Assembly: GCA_022842445.1 (NCBI GenBank)
Contig: JALHPO010000003.1
Coordinates: forward strand, 248,001 to 312,000
Length of the DNA stretch: 64,000 nt
Reading direction: 5' to 3'
Source of the DNA: Nitrospira sp.
GTDB lineage: Bacteria; Nitrospirota; Nitrospiria; Nitrospirales; Nitrospiraceae
The first letter of the stretch is position 1, and the number at the start of each line of letters is the position of its first letter. The notes beneath the pieces were generated by a model. The model saw only the letters and a list, made by a program, of their open reading frames with translations. It was not told the DNA's origin and did not search any database. Below are positions 16,734 through 25,892 of this stretch, in pieces. Made by a program: the position numbers and the translations under genes.

Positions 16734-18824
16734 ATGTATAAGACTATCTATATCCCAGTTGATAACTCCGATCATTCCAATACGGCCGTAGATATCGGCG
16801 TCCATATGGCCAAGGCATTCGGCTCCAAGATTGTCGGCAGCCATGTCTATGCCGCCAAGATGCACGACAAACGCTTCAAGCAGATGGAAGCGGGCCTGCC
16901 TGAGGAATACCACGACGAGAAGGAACTCGACCGCCAACGTCAGATTCACGACTCGCTGATCACCCGCGGGCTTCAGATCATCACAGATTCCTACCTCGAC
17001 TACGTCGACAAGAAATGCAATGAAGCCAATCTGCCGATCGAACGCCGATCGCTCGAGGGTCGGAATTGGAAAGTCCTGGCCGAAGACATCAACACCAACG
17101 GGTACGAGCTCGTCATCATGGGAGCGTTGGGTGTCGGCGCAGTGAAGGACAGCGTCATCGGCAGCAATACGGAACGTGTGGTCCGCCGCGTGCGCAACTC
17201 CGATATGCTGATCATCAAGAACACCCAGCCGATGACGATCGGCAAGATTGTAGTGGCCGTGGACGGCAGCCCCTATTCTTTCGGCGGCCTGATGACGGGA
17301 CTTCAGCTCGGCAAAGCCTTAAACATGCCGGTGGAAGCGATTGCAGCATTCGACCCCTATTTTCACTATGCGGCGTTCCACAGCATTTCCGGGGTGTTGA
17401 ACGAGGAGGCCGGCAAAGTCTTCCGTTTCAAGGAACAGGAAAAGCTGCACGAAGAAATTATCGACAGCGGCTTGGCTAAGATCTACCAGTCGCACCTCGA
17501 TATCTCGCGTGAAATTGCGCAGGCTGAGCAAACCGACGTCAAAACCACCTTGCTCGACGGCAAGGCTTTCGAGAAGATCATTCAATACGTGCGGAAAGAC
17601 GTTCCGGCCTTGCTGATCGTGGGCCGTATCGGCGTCCATAGCGACGAAGATATGGACATCGGCAGCAATACGGAAAATCTTCTCCGGAGCGCGCCCTGCA
17701 ATGTACTCATCTCGAATCGGAAGTATGTGCCGCCGATCGATACCCAGGCAGAATACACGATTGCGTGGACCGAGGAGGCCTTGCGCCGGATGGAGAAGAT
17801 CCCGGTCTTTGCGCGCGGCGTAGCTAAGACAGCCATTCATCGGTACGCCATCGAGAAAGGTCACACGATCATCAGCAACACCGTTGTGGACGCAGCGGTC
17901 GGGCATATCCTACCCAAAGGCGCCATGGATGCCATGCGGGCACTCGGTGGCAACCTGGATGCGGCCGGCATCGACCGCGACAAGATGCAGGCTGACGAAG
18001 CCGTGACGAAAGATCTGATGGGTCCAACGTTAAGCGGGATCATGACCCAGATTGTCGAAGAAAAGCCGAAGTCTGTCGATGCTTCCACTCAGGCCTACCT
18101 GGACCGCATGAGCCAAAACTACTTTGTCTGTGACGGCTGTGGATACATCGGTAAGGGCGATGCACCCGTCAAATGTCCGGTGTGTAGCGCGGATGGGACA
18201 AAATTCAAGCAAGTCGACAGGAAGGTGTTTGAAGTCGCAGCGACGACTGAAGGCGAACTGGAAACGGACCTCGCGTACGACGATGTGCCGATGCAATGGA
18301 CCAAAGATGCAAAAGAAGCGATCCGAGCGGTACCGGCCGGATTTCAGCGTCGCCGCGCCAAGGCCAAAATTGAAAAAACTGCGCGCAAGCTTGGGATGAC
18401 GACGATCACGCTCGAATACGCGTCCCCGATGATCAAAGAAGCGGCCTCAGAAGACTACACGCCGATCTTCGCCAACAAAGGCACCGGAACCTCCGCCGAA
18501 GCGACAGCCGCACTTGCAGCCGTCAACGGAAACGGATCGCATGGAAACGGCGCACCAGAAGCGGGTAACGGCCACGTTACGCTCGATCCCTATACCTGGA
18601 GCGTCGAGGCGCAGACCAGGCTGGAACGGGCTCCGGAAGGCTTCATGCGGGACTGCACGAAAGCGCTCATCGTTAAGCATGCGGAAAAGATCGGCGTGAC
18701 GCACATCACGGTCGAGGTTGCAAACGAAGGCATCGAACAGGCGAAAGACTACATGGCGGAAGCTATGAAGACCGGCAACCTCAAGGACATGATTGCCAAC
18801 CTGACCGGAAAGGGACGTGCCTAG
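16734..18824 (+). CDS. Universal stress protein x2 fused to PCP_red domains and a rubredoxin-like knuckle
   Basis: Protein of 696 residues with an unusual order of modules. Two UspA domains (about 1-145 and 150-325) carry IYIPVDNS and VVAVDGSPYS with the nucleotide-binding glycine loops GALGVGAVKDSVIGSNTE and GRIGVHSDEDMDIGSNTE. Then come a PCP_red-like helical domain (about 339-390, WTEEALRRMEKIPVFARG), a rubredoxin-like CDGCG...CPVC knuckle (about 462-485), and two more PCP_red-like domains (about 520-565 and 620-675). PCP_red is the C-terminal domain of the light-independent protochlorophyllide reductase B subunit. This suggests a link to tetrapyrrole or redox chemistry, which is inference. 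The next gene carries the same domain. Confidence 0.88.
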   Translation: MYKTIYIPVDNSDHSNTAVDIGVHMAKAFGSKIVGSHVYAAKMHDKRFKQMEAGLPEEYHDEKELDRQRQIHDSLITRGLQIITDSYLDYVDKKCNEANLPIERRSLEGRNWKVLAEDINTNGYELVIMGALGVGAVKDSVIGSNTERVVRRVRNSDMLIIKNTQPMTIGKIVVAVDGSPYSFGGLMTGLQLGKALNMPVEAIAAFDPYFHYAAFHSISGVLNEEAGKVFRFKEQEKLHEEIIDSGLAKIYQSHLDISREIAQAEQTDVKTTLLDGKAFEKIIQYVRKDVPALLIVGRIGVHSDEDMDIGSNTENLLRSAPCNVLISNRKYVPPIDTQAEYTIAWTEEALRRMEKIPVFARGVAKTAIHRYAIEKGHTIISNTVVDAAVGHILPKGAMDAMRALGGNLDAAGIDRDKMQADEAVTKDLMGPTLSGIMTQIVEEKPKSVDASTQAYLDRMSQNYFVCDGCGYIGKGDAPVKCPVCSADGTKFKQVDRKVFEVAATTEGELETDLAYDDVPMQWTKDAKEAIRAVPAGFQRRRAKAKIEKTARKLGMTTITLEYASPMIKEAASEDYTPIFANKGTGTSAEATAALAAVNGNGSHGNGAPEAGNGHVTLDPYTWSVEAQTRLERAPEGFMRDCTKALIVKHAEKIGVTHITVEVANEGIEQAKDYMAEAMKTGNLKDMIANLTGKGRA

Positions 18825-18899
18825 TGCGTGGCGCTGAGCGCTGAGCCTCGTCCGGTTTTCTTCGCAACCGTAACCCGGCACTCGCTACCCAGCACTCGG
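18825..18899. repeat. Heptad-type inverted repeat, copy 4
   Basis: Left arm TGCGTGGCGCTGAGCGCTGAG; right arm, read on the minus strand, CCGAGTGCTGGGTAGCGAGTG. GCGCTGA/GAGTGCT words recur at about seven-base steps. It fills the gap between the stress-protein and radical SAM/SPASM genes on the same strand, so it could tune expression between them. Confidence 0.6.
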
Positions 18900-18910
18900 A
18901 ACTAAACAGT

Positions 18911-20308
18911 ATGGGCAAATCGCTTCCCATCTTTAACGGCCCCGCTCTGACAGGCGCGTTCGGCTCGATCCAACAACAGGTTACTCAATTCTTCACACCG
19001 ACACCCCAAGGCGAAGCTCCGCACGACGGGCGGACCGTCGATGACTTCAAGCCCTATCTGGTTGCCCTGAACCTGACCAAACGTTGCAACCTCAAATGTG
19101 ACCATTGCTACCTCGACGCCACGACCAAAGCCGCAGGCGGCGACGATGAACTATCTACGGAAGAATGTTTCACGCTTATCGACCAAATTGCCGAGGTCAA
19201 CAAGGGGTGCCTGCTCGTCATCACCGGAGGCGAGCCATTGGTGCGCCCGGACATCCTCGATATCGCGCGCTATGCCGTGAAACTCGGCTTTATGGTTGTC
19301 TTTGGAACGAATGGGATGCTCATCGATGACCGGATGGCCAAAGCGCTGGTCGAGATTGGCGTCATGGGCGTCGGCATCAGCATCGACTCGCTCGATCCGG
19401 CTAAACACAACGCCTTCCGCGGTGTCCCTGGCGCCTGGGAAGCTGCTGTAGCCGGAATCGAGGCCAGCAAACGCAACGGCCTCCAATTCCAAGTCCATTT
19501 CAGCGCGCAGCCGATGAATTACACTGAACTACCGACTGTCATCGACTGGGCCCATCAACTCGGCGCCCGCGTCTTGAATGTCTTTTTCATGGTCTGCACA
19601 GGGCGTGGAGAAGAATTGACCGATATTACCCCGGCTCAATACGAAGAAGTACTCGGATACCTGGTCACGTGCCAGGACAATTACAAAGGCATGCTCGTCC
19701 GTGCCCGCTGTGCGCCGCACTTCAAACGACTGGCCTATGAAAAAGATCCAAATTCTCCGATTACCAAGGCCACCGGCTATATGGGCGGAGGCTGTCTTGC
19801 CGGCACGAACTACGCCCGCGTGACACCCAACGGCGAATTGACGCCGTGCCCCTATATGCCTCTCTCAGCCGGCAATGTCCGCCAGAACAGCTTCGCCGAT
19901 CTCTGGGACAAGTCGGACGTGTTCAATTCGTTCCGGTACCCCCAGCTCAAAGGTAAGTGCGGCGATTGCGAGTACACCGATATCTGCGGAGGCTGCCGCG
20001 CCCGCCCCTATGTCGACCATGGAGACTGGCTGGACGAAGACCAGTGGTGTCTCTACACACCGAAAGGCGGCGAGAAAATCAAGGTTGCGTTCAATACGCC
20101 GGAAGAGTCCGAGGTAGCCTGGGACGACGCCTCGGCGCTTCGTCTCAGCCGCATCCCATACTTCCTTCGCGCCATGGTGAAAAAAGGGGTTGAGAAGCAC
20201 GCCCGCGAGAATAACGTCCCTCTCATTACCATCGAGTTGATGGAAGAACTCCGCAAGAAGCGATTCGGAAACGACGTCCCGGTCTTTAAATTCGATCGTG
20301 ACACGTAA
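18911..20308 (+). CDS. Radical SAM/SPASM protein with C-terminal PCP_red domain (NirJ/AhbD-like)
   Basis: Protein of 465 residues. The radical SAM cluster motif is RCNLKCDHCY (about 57-66), followed by VITGGEPLVRPD. A SPASM region holds auxiliary-cluster cysteines (CLAGTNYARV, TPCPYMPLS, KCGDCEYTDICGGCRARPY, WCLYTP). The layout resembles the NirJ/AhbC/AhbD group, which acts in heme d1 and siroheme-derived heme synthesis, though peptide-modifying relatives look similar. Residues about 402-455 (VAWDDASALRLSRIPYFLRAM) form the same PCP_red-type domain found three times in the preceding stress protein. I infer the two proteins share a ligand or partner. Confidence 0.88.
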   Translation: MGKSLPIFNGPALTGAFGSIQQQVTQFFTPTPQGEAPHDGRTVDDFKPYLVALNLTKRCNLKCDHCYLDATTKAAGGDDELSTEECFTLIDQIAEVNKGCLLVITGGEPLVRPDILDIARYAVKLGFMVVFGTNGMLIDDRMAKALVEIGVMGVGISIDSLDPAKHNAFRGVPGAWEAAVAGIEASKRNGLQFQVHFSAQPMNYTELPTVIDWAHQLGARVLNVFFMVCTGRGEELTDITPAQYEEVLGYLVTCQDNYKGMLVRARCAPHFKRLAYEKDPNSPITKATGYMGGGCLAGTNYARVTPNGELTPCPYMPLSAGNVRQNSFADLWDKSDVFNSFRYPQLKGKCGDCEYTDICGGCRARPYVDHGDWLDEDQWCLYTPKGGEKIKVAFNTPEESEVAWDDASALRLSRIPYFLRAMVKKGVEKHARENNVPLITIELMEELRKKRFGNDVPVFKFDRDT

Positions 20309-20380
20309 GACGTGAGACAAAACAAGTTCCGGCCGGAGCTTTTCCTTATCCCTGACGCTTCACCCTTTCACGTTTCACGG
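20296..20380. repeat. Heptad-periodic inverted repeat, copy 5
   Basis: Left arm CGTGACA, CGTAAGA, CGTGAGA. Right arm read on the minus strand CCGTGAA, ACGTGAA, AGGGTGA, AGCGTCA. It overlaps the last codons of the radical SAM/SPASM gene and ends nine bases before the next start. It uses the same CGTGA words as copies 1 and 2. Confidence 0.75.
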
Positions 20381-20388
20381 CACTAGCG

Positions 20389-20898
20389 ATGGACGCTCTG
20401 CAAAGCATAGTCATCGATCTCAACACGCTGATTCCGATCATCAACCATTGGTTTCATCTTCTCTCTGCAGTCATTTGGATCGGCGGATTGGCCTTTCTCG
20501 TCATGGCAGTCACGCCCGGCCTGAAACAAGCCGTCGCGAAAGACCAGATCAAGCCCATCACCGATGCGTTCTACCAGCACTATAAGAAAGTTGCCGGCAT
20601 CCTCCTGCTCATCTTGCTGTTCACCGGCGGTGTGAACCTCCATTACGTCAACCAGGTCGTCACCTCCCAGACCGGCGTCGGCATCCCGCACCATGCCAAA
20701 TACCTGATGGTCTTGATGATCAAGCTTCTTCTCGTGCTGGGCCTCCTGACGCTGTTTCTGTATACGGTCATTTTCAAGTCAGACGACGAGGCCGATGAGG
20801 GAGAGTCCTATGAAGCCATCCCTTTCCAACGCGCCGCCCTCTGGATGGGATTTTTTATCATTCTCTGCGCAGCTGCCATGAAACATCTGCACCAGTAA
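20389..20898 (+). CDS. CopD/HemJ-like four-helix membrane protein
   Basis: Protein of 169 residues with four membrane helices (about 17-40, 66-84, 103-126, 144-162). The first helix contains HWFHLLSAVIWIGGLAFL, the histidine-plus-WIGG signature shared by CopD-domain and HemJ-type proteins. HemJ is the heme-binding protoporphyrinogen oxidase of many bacteria; CopD domains occur in copper-resistance proteins. It lies directly behind the NirJ/AhbD-like gene on the same strand, so a tetrapyrrole role is attractive but unproven. Confidence 0.78.
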   Translation: MDALQSIVIDLNTLIPIINHWFHLLSAVIWIGGLAFLVMAVTPGLKQAVAKDQIKPITDAFYQHYKKVAGILLLILLFTGGVNLHYVNQVVTSQTGVGIPHHAKYLMVLMIKLLLVLGLLTLFLYTVIFKSDDEADEGESYEAIPFQRAALWMGFFIILCAAAMKHLHQ

Positions 20899-21100
20899 CG
20901 TCCTTCCTCGTCGACCATTCCTTGCCAGCTATAGAGAGCAGTATTCAACCTTACGGAAGGGACGCACGTCTTCACAGACCCCGACTCGGGAAGCATGTCG
21001 CGGCAGGCTTCGGCGAGGCCAGATCTGAGCGAGAATCTGACTCATCCCCGTTCGGCCTTAACCGATATCGTGCTCTTCCGGCAATCCTGCCGGTCCACGC

Positions 21101-21862
21101 CTATCTGGATTGCTTTGAACCGGAGCGCGCACGTTTGAAGACTCCTTTGAGACCGAAGTACCCGATAGAGTCTTTCAGATTTGAATAGAGCCGCTTGAAG
21201 GGATTCATGTCTGGATTCGTCACATACTCCATCGTCAGGGCAATCCGCTCTTCTCCCTCTGCCAATGGCGTGACGGCATGCCACAGCTTATCACCGTTGA
21301 AAATGACCATGTCGCCTGGCTCAGTCACCAGTTCAAGATGGCGCGGCTGTTTCGACGGGTCGTCCTTAAAAAGTTCGCACACCAACTTGCAGTGAGTCGA
21401 TCGGTCGACCAGCCCCATCAAGATCGTGTAGCGCGCCCCTTTGTAGTACGACGTATCGTAATGAAACCCGATGTGATCGCCCGGCTCGGTATAGTAATAG
21501 AGCGCGCACGAATGCGGATCATCATCCGGACAGAACGTCAATTTGGCGTCAACGAGCCCGCTCAAAAACGACTTGAAGGGGTCCGACCGGTAGAGATCTA
21601 GAAACCGGGGAGCCTTTTCCTGCACCGTATAATAGCTGACACTCCCTCCCTTTTTATGACCCGGGATATAGTTCCGATTGAGCTCCCCCTTGACTCCCTG
21701 AGCCTGAGGCACCAGCGTATCCTCGACGAACGCTCTCGGCAGGAATTGCTTGATGACCAGAAACTCGTTCTGATCCCAATACTCACGACGAAGACGTTCA
21801 ACGTCCAATCCTGCCACCGCCCGCTCGACTGCTTCTGCCACAACACTCGCTTGAACCGTCAT
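21101..21862 (-). CDS. 2-oxoglutarate/Fe(II) oxygenase-type protein
   Basis: Protein of 253 residues with a double-stranded beta-helix core. Iron-binding residues fit HYD (in GFHYDTSYYKG) and the later H in KLWHAVTPLAEGEER, and the arginine a few residues on (ERIALTMEY) would bind 2-oxoglutarate. The family oxidises proteins, lipids or free amino acids, and the substrate is unknown. The start is uncertain: ATG at 21862 (MTVQAS) has GGAG only two bases away, and ATG at 21916 follows GGGGG. It is convergent with the CopD-like gene. Confidence 0.8.
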   Translation of the reverse strand: MTVQASVVAEAVERAVAGLDVERLRREYWDQNEFLVIKQFLPRAFVEDTLVPQAQGVKGELNRNYIPGHKKGGSVSYYTVQEKAPRFLDLYRSDPFKSFLSGLVDAKLTFCPDDDPHSCALYYYTEPGDHIGFHYDTSYYKGARYTILMGLVDRSTHCKLVCELFKDDPSKQPRHLELVTEPGDMVIFNGDKLWHAVTPLAEGEERIALTMEYVTNPDMNPFKRLYSNLKDSIGYFGLKGVFKRARSGSKQSR

Positions 21863-21975
21863 ATCTCCGAATACCCCTCTGGCGCTCGTGGTCCCACGTC
21901 GACCACCACTCGCCATTAACCCCCAAATCGATGCTTCATGATTTCCAGGTGCCCCTCTGCTGCATGCCATTGCCC

Positions 21976-22683
21976 CTATGGCCCATTCAACACCGGGGCC
22001 TTGACGACTTCGACATCCGGCGGAGCTTTAAAATCGAACACCTCGTTCCCTAATCCGGCATTCGGTTTCAACCCTGAAAACTCAAACGTTGCCACATTGC
22101 CGCTGATCTCGTACAACGAGACGGTGCGAAGAAAATACGTCTTCGGGAATACTTCCACGACAATCCGCTGAAGATTCCTCGATGGCTCATGCTCCTTGGA
22201 TTTAGGAAACAACGTGATCAGACGAACACCGCCGGTTCCCCGCTCGTTCCCTGGCGTCGGCTCGACATCGAACGATTGGTTCAAACTGGCTGCGCCCTGT
22301 AGAAGCTCCAACGGTGCTTGGGATGCCGCCATTTGTGTCAATTTTCCGACCAGCACCTGTTTGTGCTCCGGTACATAGACCCTGACCTCGTCCCCGTTGA
22401 CATAAATTTCTTCGTGCGCGGGATCGAGATAGTCCCACCGCAGCCGGCCCGGCTTCTTGAGATACACCTTGCCGGACGAGATCACCGGACGCTCGAATCC
22501 TTCTATCTTCGTTTTCTGGACAAAATCCGCTTGGAGATCCTTAGTTTTTTCATACCGGGCCTGAATCTGCTTCACGACGTCACGGACCTCCTGAAGCGCC
22601 TTGTCGTCGGCTGGTCCCTCGGTTCCGACAGCCGGGGAGGCAAACAACAGACCGAGCAGGACCAGAGACCAGTAGCGGTTCAT
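21976..22683 (-). CDS. lolA: LolA, periplasmic lipoprotein carrier
   Basis: Protein of 235 residues. A signal peptide (about 1-20, MNRYWSLVLLGLLFASPAVG) precedes a LolA fold recognised by VVKQIQARYEKTKDLQADFVQKT and SGKVYLKKPGRLRWDY. LolA ferries lipoproteins from LolCDE at the inner membrane to the outer membrane. Its start overlaps the ftsK stop by four bases (ATGA), an arrangement seen in many bacteria. The presence of Pal (35323) and FadL/porin genes agrees with a diderm cell. Confidence 0.92.
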   Translation of the reverse strand: MNRYWSLVLLGLLFASPAVGTEGPADDKALQEVRDVVKQIQARYEKTKDLQADFVQKTKIEGFERPVISSGKVYLKKPGRLRWDYLDPAHEEIYVNGDEVRVYVPEHKQVLVGKLTQMAASQAPLELLQGAASLNQSFDVEPTPGNERGTGGVRLITLFPKSKEHEPSRNLQRIVVEVFPKTYFLRTVSLYEISGNVATFEFSGLKPNAGLGNEVFDFKAPPDVEVVKAPVLNGP

Positions 22684-25106
22684 GCTTCTGCAGCTCCGAC
22701 CGGCCCGCGCCGGCCCAGCACTTCACGGCGTCCATCCCGCCCCGCCGCGCCGACGATCCCCTCCGTCTCCATCTGCTCAATCATACGGGCGGCTCGCGGG
22801 TAGCCGACACGTAGCCGGCGCTGAATCAGCGAGGCTGACGCTTGCCCCGTCGTCAGCACCAGATCTTTGGCCTGTTCATACACCTCATCTTTTTCCTCTT
22901 CCTTGGCTGCTTCTTCCGACTGAAGCGATTGCAGTTCCTGATTATACGTCGGCAGTGCCTGCTTCTTCACGAAGTCGACGACAGCACCCACATCGTCATC
23001 CGACACGAAGGACCCGTGCAAACGAGCAAGCCGACCAGTTCCGGAGGCCAGATACAGCATGTCGCCCCGGCCAAGTAGCGCCTCCGCGCCATTGGCATCC
23101 AAAATCGTCCGTGAATCGGTCTTTGAAGAAACCTGGAACGCAATGCGCGCGGGGAAATTGGCCTTGATCAATCCGGTCAGTACGTCAACAGACGGCCGCT
23201 GCGTGGCCAGCACGAGATGGATGCCAGATGCCCGCGCCATCTGCGCGAGCCGTGCAATTTTGTCCTCCACGTCCTTGGGAGCCACCATCATCAAATCAGC
23301 TAATTCATCGATCATCACCACGATATAGGGCAGCGGCTCCGGCGGCGTCGGGGCAGGCCGCATGCAGCCAGGCTCACCCTCGGCAACGGCCGTCTCACCG
23401 GCAGACAGCCGTTGCTCTTCTGAAAGAAACTGCATCGGCAGTTCCTGCTGCTCGACGAGCGGCACGGTCCGATCGGCAAATGCCTCGTGCAAACCGGCAA
23501 CTTTTCGATTATACGAATCAACATTCCGCACACCGGCCTCTGCCAAGAGCTTGTAGCGTCGTTCCATCTCAGCCACGACCCACCCCAGCCCCTTGGCCGC
23601 CGACTTGGGGTCCGTGATCACAGGCCGCAAGAGATGAGGGATGCCCTCGTACGACTGAAATTCCAGCATCTTCGGGTCGATGAGTAACAGCTTGACCTCG
23701 CTCGGCTTTGCGGAAAAGAGAATGCTTAACAGCATCGTATTAAGGCTGACGCTCTTGCCGGCCCCGGTCGCGCCTGCAACGAGAAGATGCGGCATGGTTT
23801 TGAGATCTGCGGTGACCGGTGCGCCGAAAATATCCTTCCCCAATGCCAGCGTCAGTCGTGAACGGGCCCGCGTGAAGGTCTCGCTCATCAAGACTTCCTT
23901 AAGAGACACCGTTTCACGGAAACGATTCGGCACCTCGATACCCACCACCGACTTACCGGGCAACGGTGCAACGATGCGGAGACTCACGGCTTTGAGCGCC
24001 AGCGCTAAATCGTCGGCAAGACTGACGATGCGCGCCACCTTAGTGCCGGGCGCCGGTTCAAACTCATACATCGTCACCACCGGACCCGGTCGCACTTCTG
24101 TCACCCTGCCGTCAATGCCGAAACTGGCCAGAGCCTTTGATAGGACCTCCGACTGAGCCTTCAGCTCCTCATCGTCCATGCGGCTTATGGGACCAGAGGG
24201 ATCGCTGAGTATGGCTTCGGCATCAGGCAAGCGGTACTCACCAGCCTCAACCGGTGCAGCCACAATTTCCGGCTCGAGTTCTTCTTCCTCCACCGCAGCG
24301 GACGGAGGCATGATAGCCTGCTGAATAACGGGCGGTGCTGAAACAAAGACCGGCTCTCTCTCTTCTTCCGGCTCAGCGCTCGGATCCGTGTCCCTACCGG
24401 CCTGAATCCGTTTGGGCCTCTTCGTCGGCTCACTCCGTTTACTACTCTCTTCCGGTTCCTCCGCCGAGCGCTCCGGAATCGCCGCGGCCAACCGTTCTCG
24501 GAGCCCGGCCCAACGTTGTGGTATTCGACGAACCGCTTCCCCGATCGACAACGGGGTGGTAAACAAGAGGGAGACAAGAAATCCTGCGATAATGAGAATG
24601 TGCGCGCCGGTGCCGGCAAACACAGCCCGAAGCCCATCCCCAACTAATTGGCCCACCGCTCCGCCAGGCATACCACGAGAAATCATTCCACTCGCCAATG
24701 TCGGAATTGCCGTCGTTTCAAGATGAAGAAATGCACTCAGAAAGAACACAGCAGCCAGGGAGCTCCCGGCCGTCCTGATGCGGATACTGGCGGGGGTCTG
24801 CGAGAAACAGCGAATTCCAAGCCGGCCCAACAAGAGGGGAAATAGATAGGCCGCCCCGCCAATCAGGTAAAATAACCCGCCAGCCAAAAGTGCGCCGAAG
24901 GAACCGATGAGATTGCGTGGCGGTCTGGACGCCGGATCCCCCGCTGCGACGGTTTGTGCCTCACCCGGTACGAACGAGAGGAGACTCAGCAGCATCAGCA
25001 GGCTGATCGCAATCAAGACCACGCCGATCACTTCGCGCTGAAGATGAGAAGGCGGAGAAGGGGCCTGGCGGGCTTCACGCCGCTTGACCGAGGCAGTAAC
25101 ACCCAT
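22680..25106 (-). CDS. ftsK: FtsK/SpoIIIE DNA translocase
   Basis: Protein of 808 residues. An N-terminal membrane domain has about four helices (roughly 28-190). An acidic/proline-rich linker follows (about 200-290). The motor has Walker A VAGATGAGKSVSLN, Walker B YIVVMIDELADLMM and the conserved LATQRPSVDVLTGLIKANFPARIAF. A C-terminal winged-helix gamma domain (about 745-805) would read KOPS sequences. It moves chromosome ends for dimer resolution at the division septum. It is shorter than E. coli FtsK because the linker is short. lolA follows with a four-base overlap. Confidence 0.95.
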   Translation of the reverse strand: MGVTASVKRREARQAPSPPSHLQREVIGVVLIAISLLMLLSLLSFVPGEAQTVAAGDPASRPPRNLIGSFGALLAGGLFYLIGGAAYLFPLLLGRLGIRCFSQTPASIRIRTAGSSLAAVFFLSAFLHLETTAIPTLASGMISRGMPGGAVGQLVGDGLRAVFAGTGAHILIIAGFLVSLLFTTPLSIGEAVRRIPQRWAGLRERLAAAIPERSAEEPEESSKRSEPTKRPKRIQAGRDTDPSAEPEEEREPVFVSAPPVIQQAIMPPSAAVEEEELEPEIVAAPVEAGEYRLPDAEAILSDPSGPISRMDDEELKAQSEVLSKALASFGIDGRVTEVRPGPVVTMYEFEPAPGTKVARIVSLADDLALALKAVSLRIVAPLPGKSVVGIEVPNRFRETVSLKEVLMSETFTRARSRLTLALGKDIFGAPVTADLKTMPHLLVAGATGAGKSVSLNTMLLSILFSAKPSEVKLLLIDPKMLEFQSYEGIPHLLRPVITDPKSAAKGLGWVVAEMERRYKLLAEAGVRNVDSYNRKVAGLHEAFADRTVPLVEQQELPMQFLSEEQRLSAGETAVAEGEPGCMRPAPTPPEPLPYIVVMIDELADLMMVAPKDVEDKIARLAQMARASGIHLVLATQRPSVDVLTGLIKANFPARIAFQVSSKTDSRTILDANGAEALLGRGDMLYLASGTGRLARLHGSFVSDDDVGAVVDFVKKQALPTYNQELQSLQSEEAAKEEEKDEVYEQAKDLVLTTGQASASLIQRRLRVGYPRAARMIEQMETEGIVGAAGRDGRREVLGRRGPVGAAEA

Positions 25107-25215
25107 ACCGCGGATGCTAACACAGGGGAAAAGTCATTTCAAACAAGGAGGGTCCGATTACGAAAAGAACCGGCCGACGATTTGAGCAGGATCCTTCGTC
25201 ACTAATGGCTACAGG

Positions 25216-25887
25216 CTACGAGGAGACGGGAGGCGAGGTATGGCGGATGATCTTTCCTTCAACGAGGTATACCACTAATTCGGCAATGTTCGTGGCATGA
25301 TCAGCCACTCGCTCGATGTACTTGGCGATGAAGCTCAAGCGAATCGCGCGTGAGATCGTATGGGGGTCCTCGATCATGAAGGACAATAGCTCTCGAAATA
25401 TCTGTTCCATCAGTTCATCCACGAGATCATCGTGCGCGAGTACCTTTCTGGCCAATGCCGAGTCGTCTTTGACGAAGGCGTCGATACTCTCCTTCACCAT
25501 AATCCGAGCTAAGTTCCCCATCCGCGGGATGTCGATATAGGGTTTGAGTTGCGGCTCTTCGTTCAACTCGATCGTCCGCTCGCAGACATTTTCGGCCAGG
25601 TCGCTGATACGCTCGAGTTCGGTGGAGATCTTCATCCCCGTCGTCACCAGCCGCAAATCTCTTGCGGCTGGCTGATGCAGCGCCAGCAACCGGATGCAAT
25701 CTTCGTCGATCTCCACATCCAGCGCGTTTACCTCGTGATCCCGTTCGATAACACGGTAGGCCAAGGCCGAATCGCGCTTCACCAGCGCAGCCAAGGCCTT
25801 ATCGATCTGGTCTTCAGCCAGGCTGGCCATGTGCACAAGTTTAGTCTTCAGCTCGGCGAGTTCTTCGTCTAAGTGGCGGTGTGACAT
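25216..25887 (-). CDS. phoU: PhoU, phosphate signalling regulator
   Basis: Protein of 223 residues with the two three-helix bundles of PhoU (HLDEELAELKTKLVHMASLAE at the start; repeat at about 115-215). Each carries an E/DxxxD metal motif (ISDLAENVCE, ERVADHATNIAE). PhoU links the Pst transporter to the PhoR/PhoB pair and curbs uptake when phosphate is plentiful. It starts five bases after the pstB stop and ends the operon. No phoR or phoB lies in this window. Confidence 0.95.
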   Translation of the reverse strand: MSHRHLDEELAELKTKLVHMASLAEDQIDKALAALVKRDSALAYRVIERDHEVNALDVEIDEDCIRLLALHQPAARDLRLVTTGMKISTELERISDLAENVCERTIELNEEPQLKPYIDIPRMGNLARIMVKESIDAFVKDDSALARKVLAHDDLVDELMEQIFRELLSFMIEDPHTISRAIRLSFIAKYIERVADHATNIAELVVYLVEGKIIRHTSPPVSS

Positions 25888-25892
25888 CGCGT

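Noticed and set aside
5781..20380. CRISPR array
   Set aside because: The heptad repeats are seven-base words in two complementary arms with no unique spacers and no cas genes.
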